Below are positions 40,122 to 49,678 of a DNA stretch of 64,000 bases, one piece after another. The notes below the pieces were generated by a model. It saw only the letters and a program-made list of their open reading frames with translations. It made no database searches and was not told the DNA's origin. The stretch is from positions 682,001 through 746,000 of the forward strand of contig NZ_CP054856.1 of the NCBI RefSeq assembly GCF_018417475.1, read 5' to 3'. The DNA comes from Novosphingobium decolorationis. GTDB taxonomy: Bacteria; Pseudomonadota; Alphaproteobacteria; Sphingomonadales; Sphingomonadaceae. Position 1 is the first letter of the stretch; the number at the start of each line of letters is the position of its first letter. The position numbers and the translations under genes are program-made.

Positions 40122-40253
40122 ATGATCAAGAAGTTCACCTTCGCCCTCCTCGCCAGCGGCCTCGTCCTGGGTGCGAGCGCGTGCAACACCGTCAAGGGTG
40201 CCGGCGCGGACATCGAATCGGTCGGCCAGGCGGGCGACGACGCCATCAACTGA
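40122..40253 (+). CDS. Entericidin A/B family lipoprotein (copy 1)
   Basis: A 43-residue protein with an N-terminal signal and lipobox (LVLGASAC, cysteine near residue 21), then NTVKGAGADIESVGQAG, the entericidin signature. These small lipoproteins localise to the envelope; in enteric bacteria they form a toxin-antidote pair, but in alphaproteobacteria the role is unproven. A nearly identical gene lies 164 bp downstream. Confidence 0.85.
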   Translation: MIKKFTFALLASGLVLGASACNTVKGAGADIESVGQAGDDAIN

Positions 40254-40417
40254 GCCAATCCGGCAGAGCCGGACCGTGCAGACACCCCTCTCCTCCAGCA
40301 GGAGCGCCTGCGCGGTCCGGTTCCGTCCCCAAGCCGAACGGGGACGGTCGATCTTGGCAGGATGGCGATGCTTCGCGTAAGAAGGTCGCTCCATCCACCA
40401 CGAGAAGATCGACCGCA

Positions 40418-40549
40418 ATGATCGGCAAATCGCTTACCCTCCTCGCCGCCTTTGGCTTGCTCACTGGGCTCAGCGCCTGCAACACCGTCAAGGGCCTCGG
40501 CCGCGACGTGGAATCGGTGGGCCAGGCAGGCGAGCGCGCCATCAACTGA
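40418..40549 (+). CDS. Entericidin A/B family lipoprotein (copy 2)
   Basis: A 43-residue paralogue of the preceding gene: signal plus lipobox (LLTGLSAC) and NTVKGLGRDVESVGQAG. The two mature parts are nearly the same with a few substitutions, so this is a tandem duplication. The spacer contains long complementary stretches (CCGGACCG and CGGTCCGG around 40269-40320). Transcription on the plus strand probably ends in the following hairpin. Confidence 0.85.
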   Translation: MIGKSLTLLAAFGLLTGLSACNTVKGLGRDVESVGQAGERAIN

Positions 40550-40586
40550 TCGCGCGCCACGCAATCGCGAGTGGCGACTACGAAAA

Positions 40587-40615
40587 CGGCCGCAATCCCA
40601 TGGGGACTGCGGCCG
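40587..40615. terminator. Hairpin between the entericidin genes and gcvPB
   Basis: CGGCCGCA (40587-40594) pairs with TGCGGCCG (40608-40615), eight perfect pairs around a 13-base loop. It lies between convergent genes. No T-run follows on the plus strand; on the minus strand the next bases are TTTTCG. Confidence 0.6.
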
Positions 40616-40656
40616 CATTCATGTGCGAAGGGGAATGTGCGATGGGGACGAGGCGC

Positions 40657-42225
40657 TCAGGCGGCCTCGTCGCCCTTCCACACCAGCACCGGCTTGCGCG
40701 CAGCGCGGGTCTCGTCGAGACGGCGGCGCGGCGCGAAGTGGGGCGCAGTATGCAGGCTCTCGTCCTGCTCGCGGGCGCGCTGGGCAAGGTTGCGCATCGA
40801 GGCAATGAAGCGGTCGAGGCCCTGCTTGCTCTCGGTCTCGGTCGGCTCGATCAGCATGGCGCCCTTGACCACCAGCGGGAAGTAGACCGTCATCGGGTGG
40901 AAGCCCTCGTCGATCAGGCCCTTGGCGATGTCGAGCGTGGAGATGCCCTCGGGCAGGCCCGCATCGCTGAAGAGCGCCTCGTGCATGCACGGGCCGCTCT
41001 TGCCGAACGGTGCCTCCAGCACGTCCTCAAGGCTGCGCAGGATGTAGTTCGCGTTCAGCACGGCATCTTCCGACACCTGCTTCAGGCCATCTGCACCATG
41101 GCTGAGGATATAGGCCAGGGCGCGCGTGAACATGCCCATCTGGCCGTGGAAGGCGACCATGCGGCCAAAGGCGCGTTCGTGCCCTTCCCCGCGGTTCTCT
41201 TCCTCGACAAGGCGAACCTCGCCGTCTTCGCCCCGCGTCACGAAGGGCAGCGGCGCGTAAGGCGCAAGCGCTTCCGACAGCACCACCGGACCCGCGCCCG
41301 GACCACCACCGCCGTGGGGCGTGGAGAAGGTCTTGTGCAGGTTGATGTGCATCGCATCGACGCCGAGGTCCCCCGGACGCACGCGCCCGACGATGGCGTT
41401 GAAGTTGGCGCCGTCGCAATAGACATAGCCACCCACTTCGTGGACCGCGTCCGCGATTTCCTTGAGGTCCGGTTCGAACAGGCCGCAGGTATTGGGGTTC
41501 GTGATCATCACGCCCGCAACGTCCGGGCCCAGCTTTTCCTTGAGCGCTTCCAGATCGACGCGGCCCTCGGGCGTTGCCGGAATGGCCTGGACCTTGAAGC
41601 CCGCAAACGCAGCCGTTGCCGGGTTGGTGCCGTGCGCGCTTTCGGGAACCAGAACGATCTCACGGCTCTCCCCACGCGCATCGAGCGCGGCGCGGATGCA
41701 CAGGAGGCCGCACAGTTCGCCATGTGCGCCCGCCTTGGGGCTCATCGCGACCGACGCCATGCCAGTCAGCTTCATCAGCCAGTCGGCCAGCTGCTCGATG
41801 ACTTCAAGTGCGCCCTCGACCGTCTTCTGCGGCTGGAGCGGGTGGACATCGGCAAAGCCGGGCAGACGCGCCATCTTCTCGTTCAGGCGCGGGTTGTGTT
41901 TCATCGTGCACGAGCCGAGCGGGAACGGGCCAAGGTCGATGCCGTAGTTCTGGCGCGAGAGGCGCGTGTAGTGGCGCACCGCTTCGGGCTCGGAGAGGCC
42001 AGGCAGCGCGGGCGCGGCCTTGCGGCGGAACTTCGCCAGCGCAGGCGAGACGGCCTTGCTCGCCGGCTCGATGTCGACGCCGGTCTGGCCTTCGCAGCCC
42101 AGCTCGAAGATCAGCGCCTCTTCCAGCATGAGCGCGCGGTCGCCGCTCTGCGTGGCCGGCACCATGTCGCCGGGGGCGACTTCGTTCATGCTGGGACGCC
42201 AGCCTGCCGTGTTCACACCGCTCAT
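40657..42225 (-). CDS. gcvPB: Glycine dehydrogenase (decarboxylating) subunit 2
   Basis: A 522-residue C-terminal half of the split P-protein. With GcvPA it decarboxylates glycine and passes the methylamine to lipoyl-GcvH. The PLP-binding lysine is in [17 protein letters not shown] (about residue 300). [17 protein letters not shown] near residue 100 is typical of subunit 2. It begins 4 bp inside the end of gcvPA (ATGA overlap), indicating coupled translation of the two subunits. Last gene of the gcv operon. Confidence 0.97.
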   Translation of the reverse strand: MSGVNTAGWRPSMNEVAPGDMVPATQSGDRALMLEEALIFELGCEGQTGVDIEPASKAVSPALAKFRRKAAPALPGLSEPEAVRHYTRLSRQNYGIDLGPFPLGSCTMKHNPRLNEKMARLPGFADVHPLQPQKTVEGALEVIEQLADWLMKLTGMASVAMSPKAGAHGELCGLLCIRAALDARGESREIVLVPESAHGTNPATAAFAGFKVQAIPATPEGRVDLEALKEKLGPDVAGVMITNPNTCGLFEPDLKEIADAVHEVGGYVYCDGANFNAIVGRVRPGDLGVDAMHINLHKTFSTPHGGGGPGAGPVVLSEALAPYAPLPFVTRGEDGEVRLVEEENRGEGHERAFGRMVAFHGQMGMFTRALAYILSHGADGLKQVSEDAVLNANYILRSLEDVLEAPFGKSGPCMHEALFSDAGLPEGISTLDIAKGLIDEGFHPMTVYFPLVVKGAMLIEPTETESKQGLDRFIASMRNLAQRAREQDESLHTAPHFAPRRRLDETRAARKPVLVWKGDEAA

Positions 42226-43592
42226 GCCGCTTCTCCTTCCAGGACCGCCGCAAGGCCGGCGGCAAATTCCTCGATATCTTCCAGGGTGACGGTCTCGGTC
42301 GCGGTGACGAGGAGGCCGTTGTGGAGGTCAACCTGCTCGGGGAACAGGCGCCCGAGAGAGACACCGCCCAGGATGCCCTTGTCGGCCAGTTCGCGCACGA
42401 CCTCGCGGGCGTCGCGCGGCAGGACCAGCGTGACTTCGTTGAAGTAGGCATCGCTCAGCAGCGACACGCCCGGGATCTGCGTGAGGCGTTCGACCAGCGC
42501 CTGCGTGCGATCGTGGTTGATCGCGGCCAGCTGCTCCAGGCCTTCCCCGCCCAAGAGGCTCATGTGGATGCTGAAAGCCAGCGCGCAAAGACCTGAATTC
42601 GTGCAGATATTGCTCGTCGCCTTCTCGCGGCGAATGTGCTGCTCGCGGGTCGAGAGCGTGAGCACGAAACCGCGCTTGCCCTCGGCATCGACGGTCTCGC
42701 CGCACAGACGTCCGGGCATCTGGCGCACGAACTTCTCACGGCAGCCGAAGAGGCCCAGGTACGGCCCGCCGAACTGGAGGCCAACGCCCAGCGACTGGCC
42801 CTCGCCCACCACGACGTCCGCGCCAAGGTGGCCCGGCGCTTCGAGGAGGCCGAGTGCGACCGGCTCGGTCACGACCACGATCAGCAGCGCCTTGGCGGCG
42901 TGAGCCGCCTCAGCGATGGCTTCGAGGTCGGGAATGCGGCCCATGATGTCCGGGTACTGGACGACCACGCTGGACGTCGTCTCATCGATGGCGGCGATCA
43001 CGGCGGCATCGTCGGTCTGCGCGGACAGCTCCGGCGTCAGGCTGACGATCTCGTCCCTGGTGAACTTGGCCATCGTGCGCACCACTTCGCCGTAGTGCGG
43101 GTGCAGGCCGCCCGAGAGCACGGCCTTGCCCTTGCGGGTCACGCGCGCGGCCATCAGGATGGCTTCCCAGCACGCGGTCGAGCCGTCGTACATCGAGGCG
43201 TTGGCGATGTCGGTGCCGAACATGCGCGCGACCTGCGTCTGGAACTCGAAGAGGACCTGCAGCGTACCTTGCGCGATTTCGGGCTGGTAGGGGGTGTAGG
43301 CGGTGAGGAACTCGCCGCGCTGGATCAGGTGGTCGACCGAGGCCGGCACGTGATGGCGATAGGCGCCCGCGCCCAGGAAGAACGGGGCCGAGCCCGCGTC
43401 GAGGTTCTTCGCGGCGAGCTTGCCGAGGTGGCGTTCCACGGCCATTTCGCTGGCGTGCATGGGCAGGCCCGCGATGGGTCCGGAAAGACGCGCCGCTTCG
43501 GGCACGTCACGAAAGAGCTCGTCAACCGACGAGGCCCCGACGGTCTCCAGCATGCTGGACCTGTCGGCAGGCGTAAGGGGGAGATAGCGCAT
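42222..43592 (-). CDS. gcvPA: Glycine dehydrogenase (decarboxylating) subunit 1
   Basis: A 456-residue N-terminal half of the split glycine decarboxylase. The signature [14 protein letters not shown] at the start and [15 protein letters not shown], followed by [14 protein letters not shown], match the family. The PLP lysine lies in the partner subunit. The start chosen is ATG at 43592 (MRYLPLTP); the frame continues 15 codons upstream. It follows gcvH by 133 bp, the longest gap in the operon. Confidence 0.97.
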   Translation of the reverse strand: MRYLPLTPADRSSMLETVGASSVDELFRDVPEAARLSGPIAGLPMHASEMAVERHLGKLAAKNLDAGSAPFFLGAGAYRHHVPASVDHLIQRGEFLTAYTPYQPEIAQGTLQVLFEFQTQVARMFGTDIANASMYDGSTACWEAILMAARVTRKGKAVLSGGLHPHYGEVVRTMAKFTRDEIVSLTPELSAQTDDAAVIAAIDETTSSVVVQYPDIMGRIPDLEAIAEAAHAAKALLIVVVTEPVALGLLEAPGHLGADVVVGEGQSLGVGLQFGGPYLGLFGCREKFVRQMPGRLCGETVDAEGKRGFVLTLSTREQHIRREKATSNICTNSGLCALAFSIHMSLLGGEGLEQLAAINHDRTQALVERLTQIPGVSLLSDAYFNEVTLVLPRDAREVVRELADKGILGGVSLGRLFPEQVDLHNGLLVTATETVTLEDIEEFAAGLAAVLEGEAA

Positions 43593-43725
43593 CAGGCTTG
43601 CATTCCTGAATGAGAGGGAGGCGCACGCCCGGGCCATTCCGGGGGCGCACAGAAAGGGGCCGCAGCCCTGTCCGTAAGCTGCAGTCCCAGGGCCTCCCCC
43701 TCATGCGAGCGGGAGGCCACCGGCA

Positions 43726-44097
43726 TCAGAGACCCGCGACGAACTTCTTGTAGGCCGCCTCGTCCATGAGCTCTTCGAGCTCGCTGGCGTCGGCCAGCTT
43801 GACGCGGAACAGCCAGCCGCCGACCTCGGGGTCGGAGTTGACGAGTTCGGGCTCGTCGGCCAGCGCATCGTTGGTCTCGGCGATCTCACCCGAAACCGGG
43901 GTGTAGACGTCGCTTGCCGCCTTCACGGAATCGACGACGGCAATGGAATCGCCCTTGGCGACCGTCGCGCCCTCTTCAGGCAGGTCGACGAAGGTGATGT
44001 CGCCCAGCTGGCCCTGTGCGTAATCGGTGATGCCAACGGTGCCGAGGTCGCCCTCGACTTCGATCCACTCGTGATCTTCGGAATAGTAAACAGACAT
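43726..44097 (-). CDS. gcvH: Glycine cleavage system H protein
   Basis: A 123-residue lipoyl carrier that shuttles the aminomethyl group between P-, T- and L-proteins. The lipoylated lysine is residue 59 in [12 protein letters not shown]. The N-terminus ([13 protein letters not shown]) and C-terminus ([18 protein letters not shown]) are normal. It starts at ATG 44097, 13 bp after gcvT. Confidence 0.97.
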   Translation of the reverse strand: MSVYYSEDHEWIEVEGDLGTVGITDYAQGQLGDITFVDLPEEGATVAKGDSIAVVDSVKAASDVYTPVSGEIAETNDALADEPELVNSDPEVGGWLFRVKLADASELEELMDEAAYKKFVAGL

Positions 44098-44110
44098 GGG
44101 TGCAAGCTCC

Positions 44111-45268
44111 TCAGCGGACGTAACGGTTGGGGACAAACGGCATCGCGACGACACGCGCGTCGAGCCGCTTGCCACGCATTTCGATCTGCAGGGCCGTGCC
44201 GTTCGCCGTAAGGGCGGTGTCGACATAGGCCATGGCAATGGGGTGCTGGAGGGTCGGGGCGAACCCGCCCGAAGTGACAATCCCGACTTCGTTGTCGCCC
44301 GACATCACCTTGGCGCCTTCGCGCGCGGCCATGCGGCCCTCGAGCGCCAGGCCGATACGAAGGCGCTGCGTGCCCTCGGCCAGATCCTTCTGGACGCGCG
44401 CGGCGCCGGGGAATCCCCCTTCGCTGCGGCGACGCTTGTTGACGCCGAAGATCAGCCCGGCCTCGACCGCGCCCTGCTCGGGGGTCATGTCGTGGCCATA
44501 GAGCGGCAGGCCCGCTTCCAGACGCAGCGAATCGCGGGCGCCCAGACCGATCGGCTTGACCTCGGGTTCACCGCATAGAAGGTCCGCGACCTTGGCCGCA
44601 TCTTCGCCCGGGATCGCGATCTCGAAGCCGTCCTCGCCGGTGTAGCCCGAACGGCTGATCCAGGCCTCGACGCCGCCAAGCGTGTAGGCCGCGCCCTTCA
44701 TGAACTTCAGCTCGGTGAGCGGGGTCTCGCCCTTGGCGTGGCGCGCCAGCGCGTCGACCGCCTTGGGGCCCTGCAGCGCCAGAAGGGCATTGTCGTCGAG
44801 GTGATTGATGTTCACCTCGTCGGGCAGGTACTCACGCAGCGTGCCGATATCGTCCCACTTGGTCGCGCCATTGACGACAAGGTAGAACCCGCTGTTCCAG
44901 CGCGTCACCATGAGGTCATCAAGGATACCGCCCTCTTCATCGAGCAGCAGCGAGTAGCGGACCGAGCCGGTCTTCAGCGTCGCCAGATCGATGGGAAGTG
45001 CGGCTTCCAGCGCGGCCTCGACATCGATCTCGGCCCCTTCGGCCGGCGCGATGTACAGCTGGCCCATGTGGCTGACATCGAACAGCCCGGCGCTCTCGCG
45101 CGTCCACAGGTGCTCGGCCAGAATGCCCTCGTACTGGATGGGCATGGGGTAGCCGGCAAATTCGACCATCCGCGCGCCCTTGCCCCGGTGCCAGGCGTCA
45201 AGCGGCAGGATGGCCGGCTCGATGGGCTCCAGGTCGGGGTCATTCTCAAAATCGGAAATTTCGCTCAA
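44111..45268 (-). CDS. gcvT: Glycine cleavage system T protein (aminomethyltransferase)
   Basis: A 385-residue folate-dependent T-protein that releases ammonia and makes methylene-tetrahydrofolate. Folate and active-site signatures are visible: [24 protein letters not shown], and [17 protein letters not shown] near residue 200. I chose TTG at 45268 as start: GGAG lies seven bases upstream and family similarity begins soon after; a TTG at 45283 is in frame. First gene of gcvT-H-PA-PB, directly behind a glycine riboswitch. Confidence 0.94.
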   Translation of the reverse strand: MSEISDFENDPDLEPIEPAILPLDAWHRGKGARMVEFAGYPMPIQYEGILAEHLWTRESAGLFDVSHMGQLYIAPAEGAEIDVEAALEAALPIDLATLKTGSVRYSLLLDEEGGILDDLMVTRWNSGFYLVVNGATKWDDIGTLREYLPDEVNINHLDDNALLALQGPKAVDALARHAKGETPLTELKFMKGAAYTLGGVEAWISRSGYTGEDGFEIAIPGEDAAKVADLLCGEPEVKPIGLGARDSLRLEAGLPLYGHDMTPEQGAVEAGLIFGVNKRRRSEGGFPGAARVQKDLAEGTQRLRIGLALEGRMAAREGAKVMSGDNEVGIVTSGGFAPTLQHPIAMAYVDTALTANGTALQIEMRGKRLDARVVAMPFVPNRYVR

Positions 45269-45304
45269 GGCATAGCTCCGCAACAGTCAGGTCACACCAG
45301 TTCG

Positions 45305-45552
45305 GTGCCCCCTCTGTCACGGAAACCTGAGAGTTTTCCCCCTTCAAAGCGGCCCGAAAAGGACCAATCGTCGAGGTTACACCGTCGGCGGCCTGACCCT
45401 TTCGGGCCCGACACTTTCCAGAGTATCGCTATCAGCAGGCGCGGTCCTTTTGCCTGAGAGTTTCCGGGGCGGTTGCTCCTTCGGCGCCTATTCGTAATGC
45501 GCAACGGCCATAAGCAATTGCGAATCACGCAGGTCTCTCCCGCGCTGCCAGC
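45305..45552 (-). promoter_or_regulatory. Tandem glycine riboswitch
   Basis: On the minus strand two glycine aptamers run towards gcvT. The first opens with GCGGGAGAGACC (about 45551-45533) and contains AACTCTCAGGCAAAAGGACC (from about 45461). The second contains ACTCTGGAAAGTG as its linker entry and AAAACTCTCAGGTTTCCGTG (from about 45336), ending about 35 bases before the TTG start. Glycine binding normally switches the gcv operon on. Confidence 0.92.
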
Positions 45553-45614
45553 GATCGCCTCACGATTGGTTCAGGCGGGAGCCCAAGTCAATCGGGCATC
45601 ACCGCATTGCACAA

Positions 45615-46316
45615 TTAAGCAGGTATTTTTTGTAACACCCTACGAAAATTATCGTGCTCGGCAACAAAGCGCCCCTGCGCCTTTTCCTTCGCGACACTGA
45701 CGATCACCTGCGCAAGATCGCGCGCACGGACCGAACGGAACCGCCGCCAGCGTCCATGGAGCACAAGGCCGTCCGCCAACGGCGCCAGGACCTGCCCGAG
45801 ACCCTCCAGCCGCCGCTGCTCCCTCCGATGTCCGCGCAGCAACCCGGGGCGCAGGATATCGAGGCGGCGAAAGCCCAGCTTGCCCAGAGCCTCTTCCATC
45901 TCGCCCTTCACCGAGAGGTAAAAATTGCGGCTTCCACGTTCCGCGCCGACCGAGGAGACGACAATCATGTGGTCGATTCCGGCACTACGCGCCGCCTCAG
46001 CACAATCGACCACGAGATCGCGGTCGACCGCACGGAAGGCGTCCTGCGAACCGGCCCTGGCGATGGTCGTTCCCAGCGCGCAGACGAGCACGTCGGCGCG
46101 CGCGGCGGCAATGAGATCGGGCCAGCTTTCGAGCGGCCCGGTCAGCACGTCCATGCGCGCCCCTTCGGGCAGGGACACCTCGCTGCGGGCCACGGCGATG
46201 ATCCGTACGTCCTCGCGTCCCACCGCCTCCGCCAGCACGGCCTGCCCGACAAGGCCGCTTGCCCCGACCAGGCAGATACGGCGGACCGGGCCCGCCGCCC
46301 CGCCCGTATCAGACAT
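45615..46316 (-). CDS. NAD(P)-binding Rossmann-fold protein, NAD(P)H-binding/NmrA-like
   Basis: A 233-residue protein with the nucleotide-binding motif VGASGLVGQAVLAE (about residues 17-30) and the atypical-SDR features VCALGTTIARAGS, VVSSVGAERGSRNFY and LRPGLLRGHR. It resembles the HTATIP2/YwnB group of NAD(P)H-binding proteins that act as oxidoreductases or redox sensors. The role is not known. Its start lies 8 bp inside the end of the dGTPase gene, indicating coupling. Confidence 0.82.
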   Translation of the reverse strand: MSDTGGAAGPVRRICLVGASGLVGQAVLAEAVGREDVRIIAVARSEVSLPEGARMDVLTGPLESWPDLIAAARADVLVCALGTTIARAGSQDAFRAVDRDLVVDCAEAARSAGIDHMIVVSSVGAERGSRNFYLSVKGEMEEALGKLGFRRLDILRPGLLRGHRREQRRLEGLGQVLAPLADGLVLHGRWRRFRSVRARDLAQVIVSVAKEKAQGRFVAEHDNFRRVLQKIPA

Positions 46317-47466
46317 TGCTCAGGCCCGCGGGCGTACGGCCATAGATGTTCTCATGGCAAGTGATCGCGAAGCGGTCGGTCATGCCGGCGATGTAGTCCG
46401 CGATATGCCGGCTGCGTTCGGGCTCCGTGCGCGGGAGCGTGTCGATCCAGCTCTCGTCCATGAGGACGGGTTCCTGTGAATAGGCAGCGTAGAGTTCGGC
46501 CAGGACCGCGCGGGCGCGCTTCGCCGTCTCCAGCTGTTCGGGATGGTAATAGAGCTTCTCGTACATGAAGCGCTTGAAGGCGCGCTCGCCCTCTTCCATC
46601 GCGGCGGAGAAGGCGATGAGCGGGCGCCCTGCGGCGCGGACGTCCTCGACGCTTTCGACACCGACAAGGCGCTTTTGCGATTCGGCGACAAGGTCGTTGA
46701 CCATCGTGCCGATCTGGCTGCGCAGCAGTTCGGCCAGCTGGCGCTCACGCGAGATATCAGGATAGCGGCGTTCCACCTCGCCCCAATTGGCCGCAATGAA
46801 GGGGTGTGCAAGCAGTTCGTCGAGATCCAGGAAACCCGCGCGCAGGCCATCGTCGATGTCGTGGTTATCGTAGGCAATATCGTCCGAAAGCGCGGCCACC
46901 TGCGCCTCGAGCGAAGCGTGGGTGCCCAGTTCCAGATCGTAGGCCGCGTTAAGCTCGCGCAGCGCCCAGGTCGGATTGGCGACGGGCCCGTTGTGCTTGG
47001 CCAGGCCCTCCAGCGTCTCCCAGGTCAGGTTGAGCCCGTCGTGGTGCGGATAGGGGCTGTCGATGCGCATCAGCGTACGCAGCGTGTTGGCGTTGTGATC
47101 GAAGCCGCCCGCCTTGTGGAGCGCCGCGTCGAGCGCCTCTTCTCCGGCATGACCGAAGGGCGGATGGCCGATATCGTGCGCCAGCGCGAGCCCCTCGGTG
47201 AGGTCCTCGTCAAGGCGCAGAATGCGCGCAATCACGCGAGCGATCTGCGCGACTTCCAGGCTGTGCGTCAGCCGCACGCGGTAATGATCGCCATCGGGCG
47301 CAACGAAGACCTGCGTCTTGTAGCGCAGACGGCGAAACGCGATCGAGTGGATGATACGATCGCGGTCGCGCTGGTAAGGGCTGCGCTCGCCGCGCGCGAG
47401 GCCGTTTTCCATGGGGAATTCCCGGCCGCGCGAACGGGCCGGATCGGAAGCGTAAGGTGCAAGCAT
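46309..47466 (-). CDS. dgt: Deoxyguanosinetriphosphate triphosphohydrolase-like protein (HD domain)
   Basis: A 385-residue HD-superfamily dNTPase that removes triphosphate from dNTPs. The metal ligands are visible: RLTHSLEVAQIARV (first His) and GLALAHDIGHPPFGHAGE (HD motif about residues 104-105). The N-terminal SPYQRDRDRIIHSIAFRRL is a family signature. The length fits the shorter alphaproteobacterial dgt type. It lies upstream of the NAD(P)-binding gene and overlaps it. Confidence 0.93.
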   Translation of the reverse strand: MLAPYASDPARSRGREFPMENGLARGERSPYQRDRDRIIHSIAFRRLRYKTQVFVAPDGDHYRVRLTHSLEVAQIARVIARILRLDEDLTEGLALAHDIGHPPFGHAGEEALDAALHKAGGFDHNANTLRTLMRIDSPYPHHDGLNLTWETLEGLAKHNGPVANPTWALRELNAAYDLELGTHASLEAQVAALSDDIAYDNHDIDDGLRAGFLDLDELLAHPFIAANWGEVERRYPDISRERQLAELLRSQIGTMVNDLVAESQKRLVGVESVEDVRAAGRPLIAFSAAMEEGERAFKRFMYEKLYYHPEQLETAKRARAVLAELYAAYSQEPVLMDESWIDTLPRTEPERSRHIADYIAGMTDRFAITCHENIYGRTPAGLSNV

Positions 47467-47517
47467 CAGGCTGAAATTCTTTCCCGCATTGGGCGTTGAG
47501 CGATCCGTCCTCCCGTC

Positions 47518-47835
47518 CTAGCGGGCGAGCCCGCTCGAACACAAGACCGCGCTTTGCCCCGCGACACGCAGCACCTGGGGATCCTCGATCCGGCCGACCG
47601 CGTCGAGCCAGTCGCGCATGGTCGCCTTCTCGCCCTCCAGGCTGCGCAGCGACCAGAGCTGCAGGGGCGAGAGGTCCCCGGCCATGCGGCTTGCGATGCA
47701 CGTGGCGACCTTTTCGCGCACACCGGCCTCGCGCAGGGCGCCGTCGATACGCCACTGCGCATAGGCAGGGACGCCGAAGGTCCAGGCGGCAAACAGGACG
47801 GCGGCCAGTACGGCCAGTCGGATTAGTGTGGTCAT
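47518..47835 (-). CDS. Small membrane-anchored protein, unknown function
   Basis: A 105-residue protein with one N-terminal transmembrane or signal segment (LIRLAVLAAVLFAAWTFGV) and a soluble helical remainder containing two cysteines (VATCIASRM and AVLCSSGL). The second half has SLRSLEGEKATMRDWLDAVG. No family recognised. It starts at ATG 47835, just 39 bp after pntB ends, and may be cotranscribed with the pnt operon. Confidence 0.6.
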   Translation of the reverse strand: MTTLIRLAVLAAVLFAAWTFGVPAYAQWRIDGALREAGVREKVATCIASRMAGDLSPLQLWSLRSLEGEKATMRDWLDAVGRIEDPQVLRVAGQSAVLCSSGLAR

Positions 47836-47874
47836 TGCCGCAAGGTCGGGGGCGCCACCCATTTTTCCAAGGGG

Positions 47875-49374
47875 TTAATCGAGGGCCTTGACGATTTCCT
47901 CGACCATTTTCTTGGCGTCGGCCAGGAGCATCATGGTCTGGTCCATGTAGAACACCTCGTTGTCGACGCCTGCATAACCCTGCCCGCCCATGGAGCGCTT
48001 GATGAAGAAGATCGTCTTGGCCTTCTCCACGTCGAACACGGGCATGCCATAGATCGGCGAAGACTTGTCAGTGCGGGCAGCCGGATTGACGACGTCGTTC
48101 GCGCCGATGATGAAGGCGACGTCGGCCTGCGCGAACTCGGAATTGATGTCCTCCAGTTCGAAGACGTCGTCGTAGGGCACGTTGGCTTCGGCGAGGAGCA
48201 CGTTCATGTGCCCGGGCATGCGCCCCGCCACGGGGTGGATCGCGAACTTCACCGAGACGCCGTGTTCCTTGAGGATATCGGTCATCTCGCGCAGCGCGTG
48301 CTGCGCCTGCGCGACCGCCATGCCATAACCCGGAATGATGATGACGCTCTCGGCTTCCTTCATGAGGAAGGCCGCATCCTCGGCCGAACCGCGCTTCCAG
48401 GGACGCTGTTCTTTCGCGCCACCCTCGCCCGCCGCGCTGCCCGCATCTGCGCCAAAGCCGCCTGCGATGACCGAGACGAACGAGCGGTTCATCGCCTTGC
48501 ACATGATGTAGGACAGGATCGCGCCCGAAGAGCCCACCAGCGCGCCGGTGATGATCATCGCGGTGTTGTGGAGCGTAAAGCCCATCGCCGCGGCCGCCCA
48601 GCCCGAGTAGGAGTTGAGCATCGAGACGACGACCGGCATGTCCGCCCCGCCGATCGGGACGATGAGCAGGAAGCCGATCACGAAGGCCAGGAGCGTGATC
48701 CACACGATCAGCAGCCCCTCGCCCGGCCCGCCTGCCCCGCTCATCGCGTAGGCAGCCACGAGGCCCAGGATCGCGACGAGCACGGCCAGGTTGAGGATAT
48801 GCCGTCCAGGGAGCAGGATCGGCGATCCCGACATGTTCCCGTTGAGCTTCAGGAAGGCGATGATCGAACCCGAAAAGGTGATCGCGCCGATGGCGATGCC
48901 AAGGCCCATCTCGATGCGGCTGGCGACCATGATCTGCCCCATGGCATCGAGGATCTCGAAGGCACCGGGATTAAGCCAGGCCGCCAGTCCCACCAGCACG
49001 GCAGCAAGTCCGACGAGCGAGTGGAATGCGGCGACGAGCTGGGGCATCGCGGTCATGGCAATGCGCCGCGCGATGACGAAGCCGATCACCCCGCCAAGAG
49101 CAATGGCCCCGGCGATCTCGGGCAGGCTGGCGATCTCGTGTGTGACCAGCGTGGTCACGACCGCGATCCCCATGCCGATCATGCCGTAGCGGTTACCCCG
49201 GCGGCTGGTGGTGGGATGCGAGAGGCCGCGCAGCGCAAGGATGAAGCATACACCCGCGATGAGATAGGCGAGCGCCACCCAGGGGTTCACCCCATGACCC
49301 TCGATGATCTCGATCTCCTGCACGGTCTCGATGACCGGCATGGGTGCCACCGTGGCTAGGAGAGGAAGCCCCAT
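47875..49374 (-). CDS. pntB: NAD(P) transhydrogenase subunit beta
   Basis: A 499-residue PntB. The N-terminal part has about nine transmembrane helices (VALAYLIAGVCFILALRGL onward) and the C-terminal part is the NADP-binding domain, with VIIIPGYGMAVAQAQHALR (about residue 345) and HPVAGRMPGHMNVLLAEANV. The enzyme couples proton flow to hydride transfer from NADH to NADP. Its ATG overlaps the pntAB stop by one base (TGATG). Last subunit of the transhydrogenase operon. Confidence 0.95.
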   Translation of the reverse strand: MGLPLLATVAPMPVIETVQEIEIIEGHGVNPWVALAYLIAGVCFILALRGLSHPTTSRRGNRYGMIGMGIAVVTTLVTHEIASLPEIAGAIALGGVIGFVIARRIAMTAMPQLVAAFHSLVGLAAVLVGLAAWLNPGAFEILDAMGQIMVASRIEMGLGIAIGAITFSGSIIAFLKLNGNMSGSPILLPGRHILNLAVLVAILGLVAAYAMSGAGGPGEGLLIVWITLLAFVIGFLLIVPIGGADMPVVVSMLNSYSGWAAAAMGFTLHNTAMIITGALVGSSGAILSYIMCKAMNRSFVSVIAGGFGADAGSAAGEGGAKEQRPWKRGSAEDAAFLMKEAESVIIIPGYGMAVAQAQHALREMTDILKEHGVSVKFAIHPVAGRMPGHMNVLLAEANVPYDDVFELEDINSEFAQADVAFIIGANDVVNPAARTDKSSPIYGMPVFDVEKAKTIFFIKRSMGGQGYAGVDNEVFYMDQTMMLLADAKKMVEEIVKALD

Positions 49375-49658
49375 CACTTCTTCTCCTTCTTCTTGTACAT
49401 CGCGAGCATACGCTCGGTGACGGCAAAGCCGCCGAAGATGTTGACGCTGGCAAGGACAACCGCGGCAAGGCCAAGCCACTTTGCGCCAGGCACGCCCGCC
49501 GCCGCGCTCGCCACCAGCGCGCCCACGATGATGACCGAGGAAATCGCGTTGGTCACCGCCATCAGCGGCGTGTGCAGCGCGGGCGTAACCGACCAGACGA
49601 CGTAGTAGCCCACGAAGCAGGCAAGTACGAAGATTGAGAGGATGCTGATGAAATCCAT
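49374..49658 (-). CDS. pntAB: NAD(P) transhydrogenase subunit alpha, membrane part
   Basis: A 94-residue subunit with three transmembrane helices (FISILSIFVLACFVGYYVV, ISSVIIVGALVASAAAG and LAAVVLASVNIFGGFAV) and a basic tail MYKKKEKK. It is the membrane half of the alpha subunit in the three-polypeptide form of transhydrogenase. Signature TPALHTPLMAVTNAIS is present. It starts at 49658, 20 bp after pntAA, and its stop overlaps the pntB start. Confidence 0.93.
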   Translation of the reverse strand: MDFISILSIFVLACFVGYYVVWSVTPALHTPLMAVTNAISSVIIVGALVASAAAGVPGAKWLGLAAVVLASVNIFGGFAVTERMLAMYKKKEKK

Positions 49659-49678
49659 GGGTCTTCTCCTCCTCCCTG

